Source: Flavobacterium ammonificans (GTDB taxonomy: Bacteria; Bacteroidota; Bacteroidia; Flavobacteriales; Flavobacteriaceae). Taken from it: a stretch of 64,000 nucleotides of DNA. Shown here piece after piece: positions 55,401-63,928 of the stretch (positions are counted from its first letter, which is position 1; each line of letters begins with the position of its first letter). The notes under the pieces are model-generated. The model was not told the DNA's origin, did no database searches, and worked only from the letters and a program-made list of their open reading frames with translations. Made by a program: the position numbers and the translations under genes. Location: the NCBI RefSeq assembly GCF_020885975.1, contig NZ_AP025183.1, forward strand, positions 496,001-560,000. Reading direction: 5' to 3'.

Positions 55401-58153
55401 GGCGATGGAACAGTAATTGTTATAGGCGAAAATGATTTAACACAAATTCCGGTTGCGGTAGCATTATAACGGACTTTTACATTGTAAATTCCGCTTCCTA
55501 AACCTGAAATGGTAAAGGGAGAGGTCATAGCTGTTTGCCAAGTTGCTCCATTATCCTTTGAAACTTGATAGCCAGAAGTGGTGTTGAAATTTTGAGCCGC
55601 AATGGTTATTTCTCCATTACTTAATCCATGACAAGTTACATTTTTAGTATTGGTTATTGAAGCGGCAAAATCTTTCCCTGTTGGGACATTAAATATAACT
55701 TTTCGGGAAGAAGCACATAATTTAGGAATTTGGTAGGCTGTAATATCATCAATTGCCACGTCGTTACCATTTTGATTTTGCTCAATAGATCGTACTTGAA
55801 ATCGCAAAGTAGTATTGCTCCCTGGATTGAGTTGTGTTGAGTATTTTCGCCATGTTTCTGTTTTAGGAATTGGTCCAGTTTGATAGAAATCAATTTCAAC
55901 CCCAGCTGTATTAACAATAGCCACTCTCAAATTAGGATTGGTTGGAGTTGTACCTATTTTTAAAAGGTTAGTGACATAAAACTCCACATTGATAAGCTGA
56001 TTAGGGATAATTTCGTTGATTATTTTTTCATAAATAATAGGGCGTGAATTATCCCCTCTAATATTGACTACTAAGTAGCGACCTTTAGATGCTGAAGGGT
56101 TGGTGTGATCTTTTGGAACATACCATGATCCAAATGGATAAATAATAGAAGACGTTACCGCATATTCCCCATCGTTAATATTTAGACCCCAACCCCTGTT
56201 TGCATTACAAGTAATTGGCGCTACCTGTCTCTCAAAACAATAGGCCGCACTCATCCCTGGCGAAGTCGTATCAGCTCCATAGCCAAAGTCTTCCTTCAAT
56301 AAATTACTATAAGTTGGAACCAATAAGGGTTCGTATTTCACTTCAACCGTATGTTGTCCTGAAGGTAGATTGGAAAAATTAGGAGATGTTTGAAAAGCAC
56401 CTCCATCCAATGAATACCTATAACTGAAAACGGTATTGGTTGTAGTGGTAGCATTGATCACACTATTTGCTGTTCCATCACAATTGAATGACTGATTTGT
56501 TACTGTTATATTTGGAACACCAATATCTTCTACTGTAACTTCTGGCAAGGCCGAAACACATCCGTTTTTATCTTTGATATAAAACACATATTTCCCCGCA
56601 GAATGTAAAGATGTAGTAGAAGTAGTCCAAGAGGCACGATTATCAAAACTGTAGTCATACGGCTCAGTTCCTCCTTGCGGATTGGTGATTCGGATTCTCG
56701 CCTTATCTAAGTCGGTAGAAATACATCCTATTAATTCTGAAACGCCTGCAACAGCTGACAATCCAAACTGAGGCTGAATTATAGTAACCTCTTTTGTTTC
56801 GGTGCATTTGACTCCGCCATAAGTGTACTCAATTACGGTTTTAAAAGTAGTACCCGCTGGAGTAGCCGATAAGCCATTAAAAATTGGGTTTGTAGAAAAT
56901 GTTGTGCCATTGTTAATACTGTATCGCAAACTATTGCCTTTTGGATTGGTAACGTTAAATTTAATTTGCCATGAATTAGGGAAATAACAATTTTCGTTTG
57001 TTGCCTCAATGGTATAAAGGGGTGCGGGTTGTAACGGCACAGTAACACTAATTTGATTTGTTAAGCCATTAGTGTCTAAAACTTTAACAATGTAAGTTCC
57101 TGCTATAGGAACAGGAATTAAATCGCTAGTTGGTGTGGTATTTCCGTTAAAAAAATACTGATAGGGCGCGGTTCCTCCTGAAACTTGCAATCTAATACTT
57201 CCCGGTTGGCAAGTAACCGGTTGAACGGTTGGTGTGATTTGAAACGAAGCTATGGAATTAATCGTAACTTCCCCTGTTTTCAATAAATTGCAATCATCTG
57301 TTCTTACCCCCCAAGTATAGGTTCCTGCATTCAAATTGGGAAAAAGATGTTCGTTATCAAAAGAAGCATTCTTTTCACTTATCAGTTGGCTTCCTTGCCA
57401 AATTCTGTAATAATACTGTTCTCTAACTCCCGAAACGCTTAATTTAACATCGCCTTGCTGCCCTGATGTTGTGGATGGAATTACTGATGCAACAACCACC
57501 ATATCATTATTGGTTATGGTAACTGGTATATCAAAAACACAATCTGTTGGTGTGGCACCCACTCGTCTTACCTTGACATTATAAGTTCCCGCTGTTGAAA
57601 CAGAAAATGTATTGGAAGCTTGATAATTCGTTCCATCTATGCTGTATTCATAACCCGTTAATTGCGCCACCCTGATTTCTCCTGGTTGACCACAATACAT
57701 GTCCGTTTTTGTAACTGGAATGTCTAATCCATTTTGGTATACATTAAAATAAAAAATGCTTGGACTGCCTGTCGAACTATTGATTGTTACCTTATAATAT
57801 CCGGCTACGGATGCCGAAAAATTATTGGCTGTACTAACAATGGTATAACAACTCGCGGTGGTAATTGGACAATCCTCTGATACCGCGGGACAATTGCTTT
57901 CGTTTAATTTTTCCCAAATGACGCTAGATACATTGGATGAGCTAATAGTAATTTGACGACTAGAACTTGCACCACATAAAAAGATTTTAGGAAGTTGGAT
58001 CCCCGTATCAGGACATTCTGAAACTAAATCGGCAACTGATATTGCCGGATTGGAACTTTGTGAAAAACTATTGGTTGTATTCAAATGAAGTAGCAATAGC
58101 AACACAAATTGCAGAAGCTTAAGCACTTTTCTATTCCATTTTATCCAATTCAT
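49436..58153 (-). CDS. Giant cell-surface adhesin, SprB-type repeats, T9SS type B sorting domain
   Basis: A 2905-residue secreted protein. Signal peptide at 1-32 (ends NSFSQ). Most of the length is tandem repeats of roughly 75-100 residues with the pattern Y-S-x-NGG-x-F-x-NLxxGxYTVxVxDxNGC, typical of SprB-like repeats, each with Cys positions. A different module of about 200 residues (about 615-815, with FGYGADTTSPG, WRKYSTQLNPGSNTTLRFQVRS and VAIDDITAY) interrupts the array. It resembles a jelly-roll carbohydrate-binding or MAM domain. The last 85 residues (CTPNYFTPNGDGINDTW to FVGHFTLYR) are the type B sorting domain. A gliding or surface attachment adhesin, partnered with the PorP/SprF proteins beside it. 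Confidence 0.92.
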   Translation of the reverse strand: MNWIKWNRKVLKLLQFVLLLLLHLNTTNSFSQSSNPAISVADLVSECPDTGIQLPKIFLCGASSSRQITISSSNVSSVIWEKLNESNCPAVSEDCPITTASCYTIVSTANNFSASVAGYYKVTINSSTGSPSIFYFNVYQNGLDIPVTKTDMYCGQPGEIRVAQLTGYEYSIDGTNYQASNTFSVSTAGTYNVKVRRVGATPTDCVFDIPVTITNNDMVVVASVIPSTTSGQQGDVKLSVSGVREQYYYRIWQGSQLISEKNASFDNEHLFPNLNAGTYTWGVRTDDCNLLKTGEVTINSIASFQITPTVQPVTCQPGSIRLQVSGGTAPYQYFFNGNTTPTSDLIPVPIAGTYIVKVLDTNGLTNQISVTVPLQPAPLYTIEATNENCYFPNSWQIKFNVTNPKGNSLRYSINNGTTFSTNPIFNGLSATPAGTTFKTVIEYTYGGVKCTETKEVTIIQPQFGLSAVAGVSELIGCISTDLDKARIRITNPQGGTEPYDYSFDNRASWTTSTTSLHSAGKYVFYIKDKNGCVSALPEVTVEDIGVPNITVTNQSFNCDGTANSVINATTTTNTVFSYRYSLDGGAFQTSPNFSNLPSGQHTVEVKYEPLLVPTYSNLLKEDFGYGADTTSPGMSAAYCFERQVAPITCNANRGWGLNINDGEYAVTSSIIYPFGSWYVPKDHTNPSASKGRYLVVNIRGDNSRPIIYEKIINEIIPNQLINVEFYVTNLLKIGTTPTNPNLRVAIVNTAGVEIDFYQTGPIPKTETWRKYSTQLNPGSNTTLRFQVRSIEQNQNGNDVAIDDITAYQIPKLCASSRKVIFNVPTGKDFAASITNTKNVTCHGLSNGEITIAAQNFNTTSGYQVSKDNGATWQTAMTSPFTISGLGSGIYNVKVRYNATATGICVKSFSPITITVPSPLLPLASVTTAATCSRGATITASSSGGTPFYQYELWDELNINKIRPAQSGVFENVPVGTYTVRGLDANGCGNTSPVPVIVVPPPIPVPTVDFSSDLCYDAVNQSTIKINVASGTAPFSFSLNGGALQNSNTFTNVAPGTHKVEVTDANNCKATTQDITIGNELKAAAVLTKALDCTTSPDAKIKVTFEGGVKPLKYLVKKGTATISSDITIPVGDSSFVYTISETDAGAYSFTITDTNGCSKTTNAVIVNPKVNPEILSFTEIQSILCHGDNTAAIQVNLNTAKGIAPFTYSVKNTTTNTNYGSQLFSLPAGNYEVTVTDSNLCTAKLNTIISEPAKIIVTSRAVDINCNKSTGVSKGSIIIDSVTGGKAPYDYYVTGLNNYDKKEINNLGTTSYTFDVVDFGFYQINVVDSNGCSVLKQDVKVASPPEDLDITVATSTNCTTGGEATVSIGSTTTITSTGPFYFAIYKPLLTYTTGDPNWQPVNSSNEATFRELITGVKYTFVVYDQATGCYYYETAEDAIKTKSTLVISNPQEKNITCKGEDDGKVSFTVTNNYSVDTPISYQVYNSQSLVPVSGVSGIITISPNNSVAITDLGDLPFGNYFVLIKEETGATNEGCSIASKTFNITESAIDLSILPKVIKNANCNEKGMISVQAKDGTAPYQYRVEPKNTSGSTGSSLIPVPPPPSWSNTSLFSVDAGEYTVFVRDAYGCEKSIAVEVEKDSEPVITLSVPNECLPEGTFTINLTTTTAGIAPYYLSVNGSVFTPITSAFPYSLLNQNSGNYTITIKDVNGCNDTKNITIYSPLGLSSTVIKQPSCGLNDGEIQAIPVGGSGSFEYKIDTGIYGTSPIFSGLSSGPHTIYLKDNSTLCEKSILVNLEVPTSVTGLTLTSKPVSCHGGSDGSITVTIATPAPGTNDNPVYTYSLNDGTPQDSNIFTGLAATSYTVKVISGRGCVATDSILVSEPALILVPAPTVVEFGCNSTNNFNNASITVSGVSGGSNTFTQYEFIKNGTPVQFGPNPTYIETDLNGDSYTINVYDDKGCSGSTLAPVTIQPFYILDQIIVTATNEISCSLLSETIQVSVTPTTIPSSDLEYSLIPVSGSLVGTSSNPTGIFSGLTVGEYLITARNTVTNCTIQEVHTVNEPNTFDITIDSVVDVSCFGGANGSANITLIDRNTPSKAGAFDYTIKDSSGITIQSSTSTNAGPIPISNLKADVYSITAKLTNAPFCSVTKNFTISQPTATLNVNTTLSEITCAIGNTDGRITALPTGGWSDFYEFKWEKAGTVIENWGDVSELTNLTQGIFKLYTRDARGCMVDTQVELKNPNPIALSAAADKTQLQCFGDQNATISVSTVSGGQGSNYWYTLNKTSPNPLILGPQTDTKFENLGAGIYTLTVTDNWSCTAPPAQITINEPNNVVATLSLLTPPTCMNPAQLDLQITGGTPPFSFSTDGSSFNLISTTPLPLTGATGVNRYFIKDNNGCGSYVSNDVVVATPVGLTVAVDTTFAKINCYGESTATILASAQGGLGNYFYTLLDEGNSIIRTAQPTGIFAGLPAGKYKVKVTSADCNPVESSIIAITEPAAKLNPSFSLKNALCAGSNDGSVKITSLGGTVTIKHAISPNLSQFTESDLFQNLAPGDYDLLVQDALGCYEKTTLRITEPPVLSAVTIPSSIVQEICFDDNNAQFSIVASGGTLPYSVSVDNPSGPFTTGTAIQTQFNFTNLTGGNHTVYIKDANNCILNWTVALDNAVKLNPTISVNYDCVSNAQNNLVTVQLDSSISNTALVQFALDGGIYQASNTFSNLSPGDHFIRVKHINGCVKDTPVFTILKMDPLILSLKAGGLNEIIAVPSGGGGNYTFTFEGEYYGSTPNYIYYATQDYLVTVKDANGCISSATQKFNYIDICTPNYFTPNGDGINDTWAPGCTINYKNLTYTILDRYGRELGSYRLGQTWDGKYQGAELPSGDYWYVLKLNDPKDDREFVGHFTLYR

Positions 58154-58226
58154 TTTGGGATCGTATTTTTACATTTTATATTTCATTTTTCTGAAGGGCG
58201 CGAAAAACAAAATCCAATTATTCCCT

Positions 58227-60293
58227 CTATTTTTCCAATTTAACAATAGTCATTGCGCCATTATATGGAGCACTTCCTTTTTTATTTAACGCTTGTTTTG
58301 CAGCTTCTATAGTCTCAAATGATTCATAGTAAATAAAATATTTACTTGAATTAGCATCGTAAAAGAAGTTCACATTGGCTTCTCCTGAAGCTACTGTTTT
58401 GGTTAAAAACTCATCTCTTTTAGCCACTTCATTATGCACTGCAATGACAACATAATATCCTGGCGATACATTTTTATTGCCTTTAATAATTTGTACTTCG
58501 GGCTGAACTTCACCTGAATCAAAATCACTCGATTTCAGCGGTACTGTACTCAATACTGTAGTTTCTTTAATTCGTTTCAACGTAGCGATATCTTGTGCCA
58601 AACGACCATCAACATTCACAAAAGAAGCGCGCTTTATGCGGCGTTTTTTCTCAATTTCAGTAGCTTCTTTAATCTGCTCTAAAGAATGATTCAAATCAGC
58701 ATTCGCTTGCACTGCTGCCAGGTGTTCTTCTTTTAAATTTTGGATAGTCGCAGCATATTCTTTCAACAAAATTTCATCTTGCTCATTGCCTTTTTTCATT
58801 TTTTCAGAATAGGCGATTTCTAATTCTCTAATTTTATCTTTTTGCTCTTTGGCTATGGCCGTAATTTCAGTTTGTAATAATTCTAATTCGCTATTTTCTA
58901 GAGCACTGCTTTTAAAAGGTTTGGGTTCTGTGTAAATTCCTTGTTCGCTCAAATCATTTTCTTGTTTCATTTGTGCCAAATCGTTTTCTCTTTGGGCAAT
59001 AGTAACCGTTAATCGATTCAATAAATTATCCTGCTTGGTCTTGGTCACCGCCAATACCGCTGTTAAATTATCAATCGCAACAAATTCTCTGTCTTTTAGT
59101 TTTGGCAGGTTAGCCTTTGTTGTGTCTTTTTGAGGCTGGGCTTTCGCCAAAGCAGATGTAGTCACAATCGTATCTTTTGTAACCAACGATTCAACTACTT
59201 GTTTTGGTGGGGCGACAGTGTCGCGTGTAGGTGTTACAACCGCAATTGGCTTTTCTTGAACAGATTCTTTTAAAACTACTGGCGCCGTCTTTTCTTTTGG
59301 TTTTTGAACTGCTTTTGGTTTTGAATAGGCAATCCCTCTCTCAGAAGCCGGAGGGATAATGGAACCCAAATCGTCTTCGTCATAATTCGAATTGCGGTTA
59401 GAGAATTTATAAGCAAAACCTATTTCATGCGAGGCTCCAAAATTGGTAAAATTGCCTAATCCTCTTTCATAATTATACTCCAAAGCAATCGATTGACTAA
59501 TGTTAACCCCTAAACCACCCGAAATTCCAAAAATGGTATTGTATCCTAATTGTGTCCAAACCCCATTAGGTATCGTTAGCATTGCCAAACCAGAAATACC
59601 GATTTTATCTTTTCTAAATTCAGACCGTAGTAATCCCGAGAATTTACTTTTATCAAAAAAACCATTCCCCTCTATATAGCCTGTGTGCATCAAATGAACC
59701 GAAACACTTTTTTCAGGATCGTCAACTACAAGTTCAGACGTTCTTAAATTATAGACCAAAAAATTATTCACTGACACCCCAAAATCAAGAAAGGAAGTGC
59801 CGTAATTAATGCCTGGATTCAATACAAAATAAGAGCTAGAGGGAAAGGTTTCTATAAGAGGATCTGGAAAATTCGTAATCACTTTAGAGGCATTCAAGCC
59901 GCTTTTGTAAAAGCCTAAATTCAATCCAAAAGTTAGATTACTATCCCGTTGTAATTCTATATTATGAGCAAAATTAGCTACAGCGCCAAAAGTAGTTAAG
60001 ACTCCTTCGTTTTGCTGAAACAAGCCTACTGCTATTCCTTCGTTTTGTAAAAATCTTCCGGAGTAACTTACTAAATAGGTTTGTGGTGCATTATCAAAAG
60101 TCACCCATTGGCGCTTGTTATAAAAGGTGACCACTGGCGCTTGTTCTCGCACAAATGAAAAAGCAGGATGAAGTAGAAAGCGATTGAATTTTAATGAATT
60201 CCGAATGGGTATTGCAAAAGAAGTCACCACCTCCGACTGCGCAAATAGGGGCTGAAAACAACAAAATAGAACTATTGCAAGATAATTTTTCAT
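58227..60293 (-). CDS. PorP/SprF protein fused to a coiled coil and SPOR-like domain
   Basis: A 688-residue exported protein (signal ends LFAQ). Residues about 20-305 are a PorP/SprF-like outer membrane barrel (FNRFLLHPAFSFVREQAPVVTFYNKRQWVTF). Residues about 315-410 are Pro/Thr/Lys-rich, 420-570 form a long coiled coil (QKDKIRELEIAYSEKMKKG), and 610-688 look like a SPOR-type peptidoglycan-binding fold (GYYVVIAVHNEVAKRDEFL, YFIYYESFETIEAAKQALNKK). So the barrel is linked to a periplasmic stalk that may reach the cell wall. It lies between two type B T9SS cargo genes, one base after the upstream gene. Confidence 0.85.
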   Translation of the reverse strand: MKNYLAIVLFCCFQPLFAQSEVVTSFAIPIRNSLKFNRFLLHPAFSFVREQAPVVTFYNKRQWVTFDNAPQTYLVSYSGRFLQNEGIAVGLFQQNEGVLTTFGAVANFAHNIELQRDSNLTFGLNLGFYKSGLNASKVITNFPDPLIETFPSSSYFVLNPGINYGTSFLDFGVSVNNFLVYNLRTSELVVDDPEKSVSVHLMHTGYIEGNGFFDKSKFSGLLRSEFRKDKIGISGLAMLTIPNGVWTQLGYNTIFGISGGLGVNISQSIALEYNYERGLGNFTNFGASHEIGFAYKFSNRNSNYDEDDLGSIIPPASERGIAYSKPKAVQKPKEKTAPVVLKESVQEKPIAVVTPTRDTVAPPKQVVESLVTKDTIVTTSALAKAQPQKDTTKANLPKLKDREFVAIDNLTAVLAVTKTKQDNLLNRLTVTIAQRENDLAQMKQENDLSEQGIYTEPKPFKSSALENSELELLQTEITAIAKEQKDKIRELEIAYSEKMKKGNEQDEILLKEYAATIQNLKEEHLAAVQANADLNHSLEQIKEATEIEKKRRIKRASFVNVDGRLAQDIATLKRIKETTVLSTVPLKSSDFDSGEVQPEVQIIKGNKNVSPGYYVVIAVHNEVAKRDEFLTKTVASGEANVNFFYDANSSKYFIYYESFETIEAAKQALNKKGSAPYNGAMTIVKLEK

Positions 60294-60294
60294 T

Positions 60295-61737
60295 TTATCT
60301 AATTAGGGTTATTGACCCCTTTTTTACTGATTCGTTAGGCGATGTGATCCAATAATAATATACCGAATGGCTCGTTTTTAAACTAGAGCTGCTTTCTGGC
60401 CAATCGTTCTTATACTCCTTTGTTCGCAGTACCTCTTCCCCAATTGGACTCACAATTACCACTTCTACATTATTGCCCGCAGTATACTGCAAGGGTAGCT
60501 GCCAAGTATCATTAAATCCATCATTATTGGGCGTAATTAAATTGGGGATTTCCTTTATGTTGGGGTCAAATGTAAATTGAACTTCAAACGAAATTTCATT
60601 CGAAACAGGGCAAGTGGGATGAGTCAATTTTACTTTATAATTTCCTTCTTCAGACAAAACCAAAGAGTTTGAAGTAGCATTCGTAATCGGATTGTCGTTT
60701 TTAAACCACGCATAAATTGGATCTACAATATCCGAACTAACCGAAACCGTGGTAGTAGTATTGGGAACAAGTTGAATTGGGCTCGACTCATTTAAGCTTC
60801 CTTGAATTGAAATGGATTTTAAATCAATACTGGCTTTGGATTCACAGCCGCCAAAGTTGACATTCACCGCATAATTTCCCGCTTGATTGGTTTCAAAAGT
60901 AGGATTGGTAGCTCCAGATAGCGCTACATTGTCTTTAAACCATTGGTAGGAATTCCCTTTTTGAGTGCTCAAGACTGTAGTCAAATTAGCCGTACAAAAA
61001 GTATTTCCTTGACTAGAAACTATAGTCGCCATGGTAATAGCCGCTGGAGTGATTGTCACTCGATTCGAACTAAAATTGGCATCAGAACAGCTTCCATAAT
61101 CAATTTCGGCATAATACGTTCCTACACTAGAAGCAGAAAGCGTGCTCGAACTTGCTCCTGGTAAAACTACATTATTTTGATACCATTTGTATTTTAAATT
61201 GGAATAATTTAGTGGAGAAGAAGCCGGAATAGTAGGCGTGGTGTTGTCAATGGGAATAGCAATTATTCCGCCAGGACATAAAGAAGCGGCATTCTCTTTT
61301 TTATTGATCGAAAAAGAATTTTCAAAAGATTTATAATAAACCGGAAACGAATTGTTTGAAGCTGCATTGAGAAAAGGCGCACTTAAAAAACCTGTAGAAC
61401 TCTTTATTCTCAGTCTGTAATTTTCTGACCCAACAAGTGTTGAGGGAATGGCAAATCGGATTCGTTTTTGGGAAGATGAAATTGTAGTAGTAGCAACTTT
61501 TGTGGTAGCTGTCGGATTATCAAAACTACCGTTAGGGTCGGAAAGTTGCACTTCAAATTCGGTTCCCGCTGCAAAACCTGAATGGTTGAAGGTGGCGTCA
61601 AAACCATTGAAGTTACCTGCACAAATTCTTGAAAAGACCAATCTTTGCGGAGTGATCGTTTGTGCATAAATTGTCCTTGTTATTGGCAAAGCCAAAAACA
61701 ATAGCATACAAAAAAACTTATTTAAAGATAGAATCAT
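60295..61737 (-). CDS. Secreted Ig-like protein with T9SS type B sorting domain
   Basis: A 480-residue protein starting MILSLNKFFCMLLFLALPITR; the ATG at 61737 is preferred over an upstream TTG because it starts the signal peptide. Several Ig-like or PKD-like segments with Cys follow (KYKWYQNNVVLPGASSSTL, YQWFKDNVALSGATNPTF, YAWFKNDNPITNATSNSL). The last 85 residues (ITPNNDGFNDTWQLPLQY to SVKKGSITLIR) are the type B sorting domain. It is cargo of T9SS, probably a cell-surface adhesin. The PorP/SprF fusion gene follows at once and is likely its partner. Confidence 0.9.
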   Translation of the reverse strand: MILSLNKFFCMLLFLALPITRTIYAQTITPQRLVFSRICAGNFNGFDATFNHSGFAAGTEFEVQLSDPNGSFDNPTATTKVATTTISSSQKRIRFAIPSTLVGSENYRLRIKSSTGFLSAPFLNAASNNSFPVYYKSFENSFSINKKENAASLCPGGIIAIPIDNTTPTIPASSPLNYSNLKYKWYQNNVVLPGASSSTLSASSVGTYYAEIDYGSCSDANFSSNRVTITPAAITMATIVSSQGNTFCTANLTTVLSTQKGNSYQWFKDNVALSGATNPTFETNQAGNYAVNVNFGGCESKASIDLKSISIQGSLNESSPIQLVPNTTTTVSVSSDIVDPIYAWFKNDNPITNATSNSLVLSEEGNYKVKLTHPTCPVSNEISFEVQFTFDPNIKEIPNLITPNNDGFNDTWQLPLQYTAGNNVEVVIVSPIGEEVLRTKEYKNDWPESSSSLKTSHSVYYYWITSPNESVKKGSITLIR

Positions 61738-61828
61738 AGTAGGGGGCTTTATCAATTCTATTGTAAATGAGCTTTTTTGAAAGTAGAAGTGGTATTTAGG
61801 ATACTTTCAATTAGCATTTTGGGACTAG

Positions 61829-63118
61829 TTAATCATTTTTGGAAGCGGTTATTTTACCAATATTTAATCTAAAATCAGGGCGTTTATCATTAAAGGGGTC
61901 AATAAATGTTTCTATATTTTCTCCTTGTGAATACACATTAAAGAAAGAAGCATTGCCGTACCAACTTTCTAAATCCTCATTATTTGAATTGTTTTCTAAA
62001 AAAATATTGCCTTTACAAGCGTTGAAATACATTTCTTGGAATTTCAATTTTTTAAGATTGTCGTCATTAATCGTAATTTTTTCATCCAAAATTATCGCAG
62101 GATTAAATCCAGAAATTACGGTTCGTTTAAAATCAACATTCGTGTTTTCGGCAATGAACATAGCTTCGCGGACCAAGCCTTGTCCCATATCTAATTTTAT
62201 ATTTTGACTATTGTTCACTAAGGTCAAATTTGTTGCTGTTATTGAAGTTAATTTCTTGCTGAAATCTACCTCTTCCTTTTTATCATAGGAAGACGCATAG
62301 AAACAACGAGATCCTGAACTACTTTGCAAATAGGACGCACGAATCACCAATGAGTTTTTAATATTTACCTGAGCGCCATAATTGAATTTGAAATCGTTAC
62401 TACTGCATTTGTACGAAATCAGTTTGTTCAAAACGACATCCCCACCAAAAACCTCAAAAGAATCTCCGCCTGAGCTGGTTACCATTACATTTTCTATACT
62501 GGTTTGATTGCCCACTCCTCCTAAAAACAAGGCGTTAAAATTACCAAAACCTTTCACTTTGGCGCCAGCAAATTCTATTCTCACATAGCGTAAAATACCT
62601 GAATTGCTTGCGCTATTACTTCCTCCATAGGTTGTAAATGCAGCATCCAAATCAAAATTAGCTGAGGCAGAGTTTCCAAATTTATTAATTGGAGCATCGC
62701 CTAAAAGTAAAATTCCTCCCCAATCGCCAGCTTTTCTAATGCTCCTGCTGGAGGTGAAAACAATGGGGTCGGTTTCTGTACCTTCTGCATGAATACTCGC
62801 GCCTTTGGTTATAATCAATGATGCTTTAGATTCAGCATCAGCAATGATCACTGTTCCAGGTTCAATGGTCAATTTTGCTTTATTGGTTACATATACATTA
62901 CCCATTAACAAATACACATTTTTTTTATACAATTTAGAGTCAACTGCAATTGTACCTGTAATGATTTGATTGGGTTCGTTGTATTCTGATTTATTGGGCT
63001 TGAACTCCGTCCAATTATTCAGCCAGCTATTAAATCCAATAATTCCTTTTTCTTGTTGGGCGGTACCGTTAGAATAAACCAACAGTGATACGACTATAGT
63101 TAGTGCAAAATTTTTCAT
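61829..63118 (-). CDS. Secreted right-handed beta-helix protein
   Basis: A 429-residue protein with signal peptide (MKNFALTIVVSLLVYSNGTAQ). The middle shows the beta-helix pattern common in Bacteroidota surface proteins (LTIEPGTVIIADAESKASLIITKGASIHAEG, TDPIVFTSS, GDWGGILLLGDAPINKFG, LRYVRIEFAGA). No clear sorting domain at the C-terminus. It sits upstream of the type B T9SS gene on the same strand, so it is likely part of the same transcript; its role is unknown. Confidence 0.8.
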   Translation of the reverse strand: MKNFALTIVVSLLVYSNGTAQQEKGIIGFNSWLNNWTEFKPNKSEYNEPNQIITGTIAVDSKLYKKNVYLLMGNVYVTNKAKLTIEPGTVIIADAESKASLIITKGASIHAEGTETDPIVFTSSRSIRKAGDWGGILLLGDAPINKFGNSASANFDLDAAFTTYGGSNSASNSGILRYVRIEFAGAKVKGFGNFNALFLGGVGNQTSIENVMVTSSGGDSFEVFGGDVVLNKLISYKCSSNDFKFNYGAQVNIKNSLVIRASYLQSSSGSRCFYASSYDKKEEVDFSKKLTSITATNLTLVNNSQNIKLDMGQGLVREAMFIAENTNVDFKRTVISGFNPAIILDEKITINDDNLKKLKFQEMYFNACKGNIFLENNSNNEDLESWYGNASFFNVYSQGENIETFIDPFNDKRPDFRLNIGKITASKND

Positions 63119-63189
63119 GGTGCATTGGGATAAAATGAAACAATTGGTTTCTTTACAAAACCATCCTTATACAAAAGGAAATTTAATGC

Positions 63190-63633
63190 CTATTGTTCCT
63201 CAAATTCGTGTAACGATTTGAGTAAATTTTCATAGAATAAAATAGCAGAAATAAGCTTATTCTTATCTGCATAAGGGAGAATTTTTCTTTGAAAATTAGT
63301 GGTCGTTTCTAGATACGAAAAGGTAGCTTCCTCTTGTGTATCGAGCAGTTTTCTATAGTCTGCTTCATCTGGAATGCCAAGGTCGACTAGTGTCACTCCA
63401 GGTTTTGTTGCCAAAGCAACATAAGGTAAAGTTTTGGTAATTACAGAAGCCCTTTCAATGCACAACTCTAGAAGTTCTTTTTTGGGCATTGACGACAATT
63501 CTTTGTTGTCATGGTACTTGCTGATTAACGCACTACGTTGGATAATGCTTTTAGGAGTTACTTTTTTTTGTCCAAAAGCAAATGCTGATAGGAACAAAAA
63601 AAGCGTACAGATAAGGGATACTTTTGCTTTCAT
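63190..63633 (-). CDS. Small secreted hypothetical protein
   Basis: A 147-residue protein with signal peptide (MKAKVSLICTLFLFLSAFAFGQ). The mature part is mainly helical and charged (ISKYHDNKELSSMPKKELLELCIERASVI, LLDTQEEATFSYLETTTNFQRK). No family was recognised. It is the first gene of the minus-strand cluster running into the T9SS genes, 71 bases before the beta-helix gene. Function unknown. Confidence 0.75.
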   Translation of the reverse strand: MKAKVSLICTLFLFLSAFAFGQKKVTPKSIIQRSALISKYHDNKELSSMPKKELLELCIERASVITKTLPYVALATKPGVTLVDLGIPDEADYRKLLDTQEEATFSYLETTTNFQRKILPYADKNKLISAILFYENLLKSLHEFEEQ

Positions 63634-63895
63634 TATATTTATTTTATGTTATAACATCTTTAAAAGCAGGTGGGGAAACTACTTCAAGGACATAAAAGTA
63701 TACATTTTTTTGAAATTTCAATTGTTCTAGTCGAAAAATAATTGAGTTTTTAAAAGGCGACTCTTTCAAAAAACGCGTTTGTATTGGAAAGTCCGTTAGT
63801 GTTATTCCATTCTAAATCGTTCTTTTTTAGAATAGAAGCTAGATGTTCCATCTTAAAAATAGGCGCTTGAAAGTAAAAGTTTAGAACCTAAAATT

Positions 63896-63924
63896 TTGGC
63901 CTCCATCATTTTCTCTTATCTTTG
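63896..63924 (+). promoter_or_regulatory. Promoter of holB
   Basis: TTG at 63896-63898, an 18-base spacer, then TATCTTTG at 63917-63924. The ATG at 63929 lies only four bases after the -7 box, so the predicted transcript is leaderless or nearly so. Confidence 0.6.
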
Positions 63925-63928
63925 CTTT

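Noticed and set aside
63750..63851. 33-codon minus-strand frame upstream of holB
   Set aside because: Starts with ATG and has plausible codons, but no promoter, family or overlap supports it. Left out as a gene.
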